Source of the DNA: CAZPXZ01 sp965221505
GTDB lineage: Bacteria > Pseudomonadota > Alphaproteobacteria > Rhodobacterales > CAZPXZ01
Assembly (NCBI GenBank): GCA_965221505.1
Contig: CBDCSI010000002.1
Location: 62,001 to 126,000, forward strand
DNA: 64,000 nucleotides
Reading direction: 5' to 3'
Shown in pieces: positions 37,327-44,215 of the stretch. Every line of letters starts with the position of its first letter. The first letter of the stretch is position 1. Position numbers and translations under genes: made by a program. The notes below the pieces were generated by a model that saw nothing but the letters and a program-made list of their open reading frames with translations, ran no database searches and had not been told where the DNA came from.

Positions 37327-37831
37327 CTCGTGACGGCGGTCGAACGGATGCCGAGCGCACGGCGCCGACGGTTGCATTCGGACGCGCGAGAAGCCAGGAA
37401 CGCTGCGGCTACGACCTGGAGCGGAGCGTGACCGCAGGGAGGAAGCCGTGGAAGACCGGAACGACGCGATGACGGAGAACGGGTTCGAAAGACCCTCGCC
37501 CTGGCTTCCGATCGAACTTCGTACCCGGCTCTACGAGCATCGGCTCGCTCTCGCGAAGTTGCGCTACGACCTGATCCTGCGCAGAGCCGAACTACGGTGG
37601 CATCTCGGGCGAACGACATGTCCGATCGCGATCTTCGGCCCGGGCACGACGCCCGTTCCGCCCGTATTCGCGCAGGTTGACGCCGGGACGAACCGACTGC
37701 CGCGCAGGTCGACACGCACCGCGCCGTGACCGCCGCTCGTCGGCACCGACCTCGAGCGACGCCGGATCTCCCGCCGCCCGATCCGCCCTCCCTCCGGCGA
37801 ACCGCCAGCAGGCGACGGCAGATTCCGACGA
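37327..37831. other. Gap between the sugar importer and the enolase pair
   Basis: 505 nt without a confident gene. One frame on the plus strand (37448-37729, GTG start, 93 codons) has a good ribosome site (AGGGAGGAAGCC) and a charged first half (RTRLYEHRLALAKLRYDLIL), but I recognise no family and its tail looks non-coding. Confidence 0.4.
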
Positions 37832-38938
37832 TCATTCGTAGACCGCAACCGGCTCACCCAGCAACTTCGGGTCCGGCGCGACGCCGAGGCCGGGCGCCGT
37901 CGGGGGACGCGCGTAGCCGTCGGCGTTCCTGGATCCCTGCCCCGGCACGGGATCGACGGCGAGATGTTCGTGGCCGAGCCAGCTCGCCAGCCGGAACTCG
38001 GCGGGAGTCGAGGATGCGAGGTGAATCGCGGCCGTGTCGGCCAGCGCCGTGCCGCCCACGTCTTCGATATGCATCTGCCAACCCACGGAAACCCCGAAGT
38101 CCCGCACCTGCCGTGCCCGGGTCAGGCCGCCGAGTCGATTCGGCTTGACCTTCACGCCCTCGAACGCGCCCGTGCGCCAGGCCTCCAGGTGGTCCGCAAA
38201 GTCGTGCAGGCACTCGTCGAGCAAGATTGGACACGAGACCTTCCGGGCGACCTGCGCACATTCGCGCATCGACTCGCAGGGCTGTTCGACCCATTCCCGA
38301 ACGACGGCGGCGTTCAGCGCCTGTACGGCGATGCCGGGAGTCCAGGCCCGGTTGACGTCGAAGGTCACGCGATCCTCCCCGGTCAGCGAGGATCGGACCG
38401 CCTCGATCCGCGCGACGTCGAGCGCCGGATCCGCGCCGCCGATTTTCGCGGAATGCGTGCGATAGCCCCTCGAACGGGCGCTCCGGATGCGCTCCGCCAT
38501 TTCCTCCGGCGAACCGGTCGGGATGGAGGAGTTGAGCGGAACCCGCTCCGCCGCCTCGCCGCCCAGGAGCTGCCAGAGCGGTAGGCCGGCGTCCTGACCC
38601 AGGAGATCCCAGCAGGCAATGTCCAACGGAGACTTGGCGTACGGGTGCCCGGGCAGGGCGAGATCCATGGCGCGGACGATCGCGTCGAGCGAGCGCGGAT
38701 CGCGACCGATCAGGACCGGCGCCAGCGTCGCCAGCGCCGCCCGCAACCCCGGCCCGTGGGCCGGCAGGTAGGACGCCCCCCAGGGGCACCCCTCGCCCCA
38801 CCCCGACCGGCCGCATGCGGTTTCGACGCGAACCAGGGTCGAGTCGAGTCGCTCGAACCGCAACCGGCCGCCGGAGAGCCGATACGGCTCGGCAAGCGGC
38901 AGATCCGCCGCCCAGACGACTATTCGGGCGATCTTCAT
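37832..38938 (-). CDS. Enolase-superfamily enzyme, muconate-lactonizing/hydroxyproline-betaine epimerase-like (copy A)
   Basis: 368 residues. Catalytic positions are those of the MLE-type subgroup: Lys165 (SAKIGG), metal ligands Asp194 (FDVNR), Glu218 (VEQPC) and Asp241 (LLDEC), and the second-side lysine at Lys263/265 (GVKVKPNR). The GGCPWG/YAKSPLDIACWDLLG pattern recalls 4-hydroxyproline-betaine 2-epimerase and cis-3-hydroxyproline dehydratase. It follows a clear paralog on the same transcript with an ATGA overlap. The substrate is unknown. Confidence 0.85.
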   Translation of the reverse strand: MKIARIVVWAADLPLAEPYRLSGGRLRFERLDSTLVRVETACGRSGWGEGCPWGASYLPAHGPGLRAALATLAPVLIGRDPRSLDAIVRAMDLALPGHPYAKSPLDIACWDLLGQDAGLPLWQLLGGEAAERVPLNSSIPTGSPEEMAERIRSARSRGYRTHSAKIGGADPALDVARIEAVRSSLTGEDRVTFDVNRAWTPGIAVQALNAAVVREWVEQPCESMRECAQVARKVSCPILLDECLHDFADHLEAWRTGAFEGVKVKPNRLGGLTRARQVRDFGVSVGWQMHIEDVGGTALADTAAIHLASSTPAEFRLASWLGHEHLAVDPVPGQGSRNADGYARPPTAPGLGVAPDPKLLGEPVAVYE

Positions 38939-40044
38939 GGCGTCCCGAAGCGCGCGACCAGCGGCCCGAGCGCCTCGAAATCCGGCTCGACGCCGAGCCC
39001 GGGAGCGGCTGACGCGAACATCTTGCCGCCGGCCGTTCGGGGACCCGGCCGTCCGGTCGAGCGCGTGTTGTAGTTGTGCAGGTCCGTCGAGGCGAGAAGC
39101 GCGTCGTCCGGCGTCGATGCCGCGAGATGGACGGCGGCCGACGTCGCGATCTCTCCGCCCCAACTGTCCTCGACCACCATCGGCACCTGACGCTCGACCA
39201 GAAAGTCGCGCACCCTGCGCGCCTTCGAGAGGCCCCCGAGATTGGACACCTTCAGCGCGACCGCGTCCGCCGCATGGTCGTCGACGATTCTCCGCGCCGC
39301 GTCGATCCCGGTCACGATCTCGTCCAGCTTCATCGGCAAGTCGATCCGCCGGCGAACCCGCAGGCAGGCCTCGTAGGTGCCGCAGGGCTGCTCCATGACG
39401 TAGTCCAGATCGCGCGTCGCCCGGGCGACCCGAACGGCGTCGTCCGGCCGCCAGCCGCGATTGGCGTCGACGTAGACCCGCTCCTCCGCCCGGATCAGAG
39501 GCACGGTCGAGCGGATCCGCTCGACGTCGTCCCTCCAGTCGGCGCCCGCCTTGACCTGAAACTGCCGGTAGCCCTCCGCCCGATACGCTTCCAGCGCGCT
39601 CCGGGTGCGCTCGACGCTGTCCTGCGGCGCGACCCGGTAGAGCGGCACGCCGTCGTTCAGCGTGCCGCCGAGGAGCAGCCACACGGGCGCGCCGACGGAC
39701 TTGCCGAGCAAGTCCCAGCATGCCGCGTCGAACGGGGCCTTGGCGTAGCCGTGACCGAGCACGGCGCGATCCATGGCGCGCTCGATTCGCCCGACCTGCC
39801 GGGGGTCCTCGCCGACGAGGGCCGGCGCGATCAGTCGAGCCGCGGCCTCGACGCCGTAGGAATGCGCCTCCATGTAGTTCTCGCCGCAGGGGCAGAACTC
39901 GCCGAATCCCGAGATTCCGGCGTCGGTATCGACCGCGACCACGGTCGAGCGAGCCGACTCGAGCGCGTTTCCCCGTCCCCAGGCATAGGTGCCGCCGACA
40001 TAGGGCAGGTCGATCCGATAGACGCGTATGCCGACGATGCGCAT
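38935..40044 (-). CDS. Enolase-superfamily enzyme, muconate-lactonizing-like (copy B)
   Basis: 369 residues from the ATG at 40044 with GGAGGG upstream. Its catalytic residues sit at almost the same numbers as in the downstream copy: Lys165 (QVKAG), Asp193 (VDANR), Glu218 (MEQPC), Asp241 (KLDEI), Lys265 (LKVSN). The two therefore arose by tandem duplication. It is the first gene of the pair. A pathway using racemisation and elimination on the same scaffold is possible, but the substrate cannot be stated. Confidence 0.86.
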   Translation of the reverse strand: MRIVGIRVYRIDLPYVGGTYAWGRGNALESARSTVVAVDTDAGISGFGEFCPCGENYMEAHSYGVEAAARLIAPALVGEDPRQVGRIERAMDRAVLGHGYAKAPFDAACWDLLGKSVGAPVWLLLGGTLNDGVPLYRVAPQDSVERTRSALEAYRAEGYRQFQVKAGADWRDDVERIRSTVPLIRAEERVYVDANRGWRPDDAVRVARATRDLDYVMEQPCGTYEACLRVRRRIDLPMKLDEIVTGIDAARRIVDDHAADAVALKVSNLGGLSKARRVRDFLVERQVPMVVEDSWGGEIATSAAVHLAASTPDDALLASTDLHNYNTRSTGRPGPRTAGGKMFASAAPGLGVEPDFEALGPLVARFGTP

Positions 40045-40634
40045 GTCGCCCTCCGCTCTCGCGCGGCGGAATCGGAGATGCGCCGTCCCGCCCCGCTCCC
40101 GACGGGTTCCGGATCCGCTCGGCCGAGGCGCCGAGCGATTCCGCCGCCGGTGGAGCCGGGTATCGGCGATCCTGCGATCCGCCGTTTCGCCCGTTCCCGG
40201 ACGCTCCCGCCGGAGCGCGAGAGGCGCTTCCGTCCGGGAGACGATCGCGTGGCATCCATACGCCTGCCCCGTGCGCCGTTCAACCCCGATCCGCGGCGAT
40301 TCGAACGCCGATTCCTCCCTGCAGCGAACGCCGCCGGCCGACCTGCGTCGGACCCGGGCTCCGGAACGCAGGGCTGCAACGGCCCGCCGCGCCGCCAGGT
40401 CCCGATCGGGCGGCGACGGCGGCCGGTGCCGGGCCGTCACCCTCGAGAGCCTCGAAGTCCGACGACGGGAGTCGGTCCCGACTGCCGGAGGACGCCATGG
40501 CCTGCTTCGCCGCCGCGAACGCAAGGTCGGATTTCCCGCAATCCGCTTCCGCATTCGGCGGCCCGGATCGGCTGCGGAGCCGGACCGTTCGGGCCTTGAC
40601 CTGCAGGCGCGCGTCAGTACCATGCTCCCCCAGC
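40045..40634. other. Gap between the enolase pair and the tRNA gene
   Basis: 590 nt between divergently oriented features. No protein is recognisable in any frame. It should hold the promoters for the enolase pair and the tRNA, but I see no convincing -35/-10 pair. Confidence 0.4.
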
Positions 40635-40924
40635 GCCGCCGTAGCTCAGTGGTAGAGCACACCCTTGGTAGCAATTGCCCGCCCGTCGGGAAACCGGCGG
40701 GATCGCACCGTTCAAATTCGGGGAACGCTGCGGGCCGCAAGCCCATGCCGATCCCGAGCCAAGCCCGGCAAGCCGGGAAGGTGTAGAGGCCAGACGGACG
40801 GGACCTTCGCCGCGGACGGCGGCATGGTCAAGGGATGGTCCAGACCGCAAACCCTTCGGGGGCCGCGAAAGCGGTGGCGGCAGGAAGGGTGGGGTCGCGA
40901 GTTCGATTCTCGCCGGCGGCACCA
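40635..40924 (+). tRNA. tRNA-Thr(GGT) interrupted by a group I intron
   Basis: Two exons (40635-40669 and 40885-40924) assemble into a complete cloverleaf of 75 nt including an encoded CCA. Acceptor stem GCCGCCG (40635-40641) pairs with 40914-40920; U8/A9; D-arm GCTC AGTGGTA GAGC (40644-40658); anticodon stem CACCC (40660-40664) pairs with GGGTG (40887-40891); loop TTGGTAA with anticodon GGT (40667-40669); variable loop GGGTC; T-arm GCGAG TTCGATT CTCGC (40897-40913); discriminator A40921 and CCA 40922-40924. All stems are fully paired. The anticodon loop is split after the third anticodon base by 215 nt. Threonine identity follows from anticodon GGU and the G1-C72, C2-G71 pairs. Confidence 0.93.
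40670..40884 (+). ncRNA. Group I self-splicing intron (IC3-like, 215 nt) in tRNA-Thr
   Basis: The insert starts after U36 and ends in G40884, as group I introns require. P1 forms between exon GGT plus AG (40667-40671) and TTGCC (40675-40679) with the U-G splice-site pair. P2 is an 8-bp stem with a GAAA loop (40682-40701). P3 is CCGTTC/GGACGG (40708-40713/40796-40801). P4 is TTCGGG/CCCGAG (40717-40722/40753-40758). P6 is CCCGG/CCGGG (40764-40777). P7 is GGCCA/TGGTC (40788-40792/40836-40840). P8 is GACC..GCCGC/GCGGC..GGTC (40802-40829). J8/7 is AAGGGA. P9 is CCGC-GAAA-GCGG (40863-40874). Core stretches (TCAAATTCGG, CCGAGCCAAGC, GGTGTAGAG, AGACGG) match the Azoarcus tRNA-Ile intron as I remember it. 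No reading frame fits inside, so there is no homing endonuclease. Confidence 0.92.
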
Positions 40925-41026
40925 GCAACCGGGTTCCCTGCGTTCGTTCGTCGCCGTCGACGCGAGACGGAAGCGTGCAGGCGTCGACCGCGAAACGCGC
41001 CGGACTCCGAAGCGAGTGAGGTACGG

Positions 41027-41551
41027 GTGACGATTCGGCAATCCAGCTTTTCCCGCGAGGAACTCATCGAATGCGCCAACGGCGCGATGTTCGGCAAGGA
41101 CAACGCGCAGTTGCCCGCTCCTCCCCTGCTGATGTTCGACCGCATCTCCAGCATTACCGAGACCGGCGGCAAGCACGGCGCCGGCACCGTGGTGGCGGAA
41201 CTCGACGTCAAGCCGAGCGCGTGGTACTTCGACTGCCACTTCATCGGCGATCCGGTCATGCCGGGATGCCTCGGCCTGGACGCGCTCTGGCAGATGACCG
41301 GCTTCTTCCTCGGATGGCTCGGCGAGAAGGGGCGCGGACGCGCCCTCGGCGTCGACTCGGTCAAATTCGCCGGCATGGTCACCCCGGCAGCCCGACTGCT
41401 TCGCTACGTGGTGGACATTCGGCGCGTCCGCCGCGGCCGGATCGTGCTGGGCATCGCCGACGGCGAACTCCTCGCCGACGGCAAGGCGGTGTTCACCGCC
41501 GCCGGCATGCGGGTCGGGCTCTTCCGGCCCGCTGCGGCCCCGGCGGCCTGA
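41027..41551 (+). CDS. fabA: 3-hydroxydecanoyl-ACP dehydratase/isomerase FabA
   Basis: 174 residues from a GTG with GAGG six bases upstream; E. coli FabA is 172. The hot-dog fold active site is intact: WYFDCHFIGDPVMPGCLGLDALWQ with the catalytic histidine, and the aspartate in the same block. It introduces the cis double bond that starts unsaturated fatty acid synthesis. It heads a fabA-fabB-fabI operon, an order typical of alphaproteobacteria, and begins ~100 nt after the tRNA-Thr gene. Confidence 0.95.
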   Translation: MTIRQSSFSREELIECANGAMFGKDNAQLPAPPLLMFDRISSITETGGKHGAGTVVAELDVKPSAWYFDCHFIGDPVMPGCLGLDALWQMTGFFLGWLGEKGRGRALGVDSVKFAGMVTPAARLLRYVVDIRRVRRGRIVLGIADGELLADGKAVFTAAGMRVGLFRPAAAPAA

Positions 41552-41564
41552 GGAGCCGGCCGGA

Positions 41565-42782
41565 ATGCGCCGGGTCGCGGTTACCGGAATCGGCATCGTC
41601 TCCGCCATCGGCAGCGACGCTGCGGAGGTCGAGGCCAGCCTTCGGTCCGGAAGCTCCGGAATCGTCTTCGCGGAAGACTACGCCGAGCGCGGCTTCCGAA
41701 GCCAGGTGAAGGGCCAGCCCGGGCTGGATCCGGCAAGCGCGGTCGAAAAGCGCGTTCGCCGCTTCATGGGCGACGGCGCGGCCTGGAACCATGTCGCGCT
41801 GCAACAGGCGATCGGGGACGCGGGGCTGGAGCCGGAGGAGGTGAGCCACGAGCGAACCGGGCTCGTCATGGGTTCCGGCGGTCCCTCGACGCACAACCAG
41901 GTGCTCGCCTGCGACATCGCCCGCGAGAAGGGCGTACGCCGGGTCGGCCCCTTCATGGTTCCGCGCGCGATGTCGTCGACCAACTCGGCCACGCTCGCGA
42001 CCCCGTTCCGAATTCGGGGCGTCAATTACTCGATCTCGTCCGCATGCTCCACCTCCGCGCATTGCATCGGCAACGCCGCCGAGTTGATCCAGTGGGGCAA
42101 GCAGGACATCGTCTTCGCCGGCGGCGGCGAAGAGCTCGACTGGACGCTGTCCCTTCTCTTCGACGCCATGGGGGCGCTGTCCGGCGGCTTCAACGACACG
42201 CCGTCGATCGCCTCCCGCGCCTTCTGCAGCCGCCGGGACGGTTTCGTCATCGCCGGCGGCGCCGGCGCGCTGGTGCTCGAGGAAATGGATCGGGCCCAGG
42301 CGCGCGGGGCCCGGATCTACGCGGAGGTCACCGGCTACGGCGCCACCTCGGACGGCTTCGACATGGTGCAGCCTTCCGGCGAGGGCGCCGTGCGCTGCAT
42401 GCGAATGGCGACCGCGGGGCTGGACGGGCGCAGGGTCGACTACATCAACGCCCACGGCACCTCGACCCCGGTGGGCGACGTGCGCGAGCTGGAAGCCATT
42501 CGGGAGGCCTTCGGCAACGACGTCCCGAACATCAGCTCCACCAAGTCGCTGACCGGCCACTCGCTCGGCGCGGCCGGCGTACAGGAAGCGATCTACAGCC
42601 TGATCATGATGCAGGGCGACTTCGTCGCCGCGTCGGCGCATATCGACGAGCTCATGCCCGAAGCGGACGGGTTTCCGATCGTCACCGAACGAATCGACGG
42701 CGCCGGAATCGACACGGTCATGTCGAACAGTTTCGGCTTCGGCGGCACCAACGCCTGCCTCGTCTTCTCGCGGCCGAATTGA
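41565..42782 (+). CDS. fabB: 3-oxoacyl-ACP synthase I FabB
   Basis: 405 residues. The Cys-His-His triad is visible: Cys in SSACSTSAHCIGN, His in NAHGTSTPVGD and His in KSLTGHSLGAAGVQEA, with the ending MSNSFGFGGTNACLVF. It elongates acyl chains, including the cis-unsaturated intermediate made by FabA. It lies 13 nt after fabA and 7 nt before fabI. Confidence 0.95.
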   Translation: MRRVAVTGIGIVSAIGSDAAEVEASLRSGSSGIVFAEDYAERGFRSQVKGQPGLDPASAVEKRVRRFMGDGAAWNHVALQQAIGDAGLEPEEVSHERTGLVMGSGGPSTHNQVLACDIAREKGVRRVGPFMVPRAMSSTNSATLATPFRIRGVNYSISSACSTSAHCIGNAAELIQWGKQDIVFAGGGEELDWTLSLLFDAMGALSGGFNDTPSIASRAFCSRRDGFVIAGGAGALVLEEMDRAQARGARIYAEVTGYGATSDGFDMVQPSGEGAVRCMRMATAGLDGRRVDYINAHGTSTPVGDVRELEAIREAFGNDVPNISSTKSLTGHSLGAAGVQEAIYSLIMMQGDFVAASAHIDELMPEADGFPIVTERIDGAGIDTVMSNSFGFGGTNACLVFSRPN

Positions 42783-42789
42783 GGCCCTG

Positions 42790-43584
42790 ATGCCGCATCG
42801 AGCAAGCCTGTCCGGCCGGCGCGGACTGGTCGTCGGCGTCGCCAACGAACGGTCCATCGCATGGGGAGTCGCCCAGGCCGCCGCCGCGCTCGGAGCAGAG
42901 CTGGCCTTCACCTATCAGGGCGAGGCCTTCGGAAAGCGGGTTCGTCCGCTGGCCGAAAGCGTAGGCTCCAGCGTCGTCTTCGACATGGACCTGGAGCGGG
43001 ACGACTCGGTCGACGCGGCGTTCGCCGGCGTCGCGAAGGCCTGGGGACGTCTGGATTTTCTGGTTCACGCCGTCGCCTGGTCGGACAAGCGGGAGTTGAC
43101 CGGCCGCTACGTCGACACTACCCGAGACAACTTCCGGCGGAGTCTCGACATCTCCTGCTATTCCTTCGCCGATCTCGCGCGCCGGGCGGCGCCCATGATG
43201 AACGACGGCGGCTCCATGCTCACCCTCACCTATCTGGGCTCCGAGCGGGTCATGCCGAATTACAACGTGATGGGCGTGGCCAAGGCCGCGCTCGAAGCCA
43301 GCGTGCGGTATCTGGCGCAGGATCTCGGACCGCTCGGCATCCGCGTCAACGCCCTGTCGCCGGGCCCCATGCGAACGCTCGCCGGCTCCGCCATCGGAGG
43401 CGCCCGGAAGGTCTATCGCGCGACCGCGGCCAACGCGCCGCTGCGACGCAACGTCTCCATGGACGACGTCGGCGGAGCGGCCGCCTTCCTGTTGTCCGAT
43501 CTCGGCGCCGGCGTGACCGGCGAAGTCGTCTACGTGGACGGCGGCTACCATGTCCTCGGCATGGCGATCGAGGAGAACCTGTAA
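42790..43584 (+). CDS. fabI: Enoyl-ACP reductase FabI
   Basis: 264 residues with the FabI-type nucleotide site GVANERSIAWGVAQ, the catalytic YxxxxxxK as TYLGSERVMPNYNVMGVAKAALE, and LSPGPMRTLAGSAI. It performs the last NADH-dependent reduction of fatty acid elongation and is the triclosan-sensitive type. It is the third gene of the operon; its stop lies 4 nt from the stop of the convergent soxG gene, so the transcripts must overlap. Confidence 0.94.
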   Translation: MPHRASLSGRRGLVVGVANERSIAWGVAQAAAALGAELAFTYQGEAFGKRVRPLAESVGSSVVFDMDLERDDSVDAAFAGVAKAWGRLDFLVHAVAWSDKRELTGRYVDTTRDNFRRSLDISCYSFADLARRAAPMMNDGGSMLTLTYLGSERVMPNYNVMGVAKAALEASVRYLAQDLGPLGIRVNALSPGPMRTLAGSAIGGARKVYRATAANAPLRRNVSMDDVGGAAAFLLSDLGAGVTGEVVYVDGGYHVLGMAIEENL

Positions 43585-43588
43585 CCCT

Positions 43589-44215
43589 TCAGCCGTCCTC
43601 CGCCGGCAGGATCTCGCATCCGAATTGCGCCGCCGACTCGACCAGTTCCGTCCAGCCGAACTCTGCGTAGCTGCGGTGCAGCAGGAGCCGGTATTCCGGC
43701 TTGCCCTGCCGGTCGACGCGAAGGACGACCGCCGATCCGTGACCGAACTGCCCGGTCGCGGCCGCGCCGCGCGAGAACTGCGCCGGGCGCAGGTCCAGGG
43801 GCATGAACCGCATCAACAACTCCGCCGCTTGCGGACCGCCGATCCGGATGCCGGTTCGCGCATGCGAGAGGTCGAGACCGGCCCCGTCCCCGGGAGCGAG
43901 CTCCGGCGGCGGCGGCGCCTCGCGCAGGGCGGCGGCGGTGCCGAGCAGCCACCACTTCAGCGGCTCTACGCGCAAGACGCACGCGCCCGCGCCGCTTCCC
44001 CAGGGAATCCAGCGTCCCGGTCCCGGCGGCGGCCGGCCGCCGTTCGCCGCGGCCAGCAGCGTGCGCACGCGCTCCAGGGATTCCGGCCAGACGGCGATCT
44101 GGGCGATCCGAAGGCCCCGAATCTCCCGGAGTCGGACGCGGGGCCCCTCCGCGGAGACGGAACCCGCAGTCCCCGGCTCGTAAACGGCCGCAAGAGCGGA
44201 CACCCGCTCAACCAT
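43589..44215 (-). CDS. soxG: Heterotetrameric sarcosine oxidase, gamma subunit
   Basis: 208 residues. It shows the SoxG pattern: a YigZ/GcvT-like small fold with LLRVEPLKWWLLG-like core, LDLSHARTGIRIGGPQAAELLMRFMPLDLRP, and YRLLLHRSYAEFGWTELVESAAQFG. Overlaps the end of the alpha-subunit gene by 8 nt. It completes the alpha-beta-gamma-delta enzyme that oxidises sarcosine to glycine. Sequence conservation of gamma subunits is low, so context carries much of the call. Confidence 0.88.
   Translation of the reverse strand: MVERVSALAAVYEPGTAGSVSAEGPRVRLREIRGLRIAQIAVWPESLERVRTLLAAANGGRPPPGPGRWIPWGSGAGACVLRVEPLKWWLLGTAAALREAPPPPELAPGDGAGLDLSHARTGIRIGGPQAAELLMRFMPLDLRPAQFSRGAAATGQFGHGSAVVLRVDRQGKPEYRLLLHRSYAEFGWTELVESAAQFGCEILPAEDG

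Noticed and set aside
37448..37729. Possible small gene of 93 codons with a good ribosome site
   Set aside because: No family recognised and the second half looks non-coding; kept only as a note in the intergenic entry.
40614..40928. Minus-strand reading frames across the tRNA and intron
   Set aside because: Translations of the kind often mis-annotated over tRNA genes; the DNA folds as a split tRNA with a group I intron.
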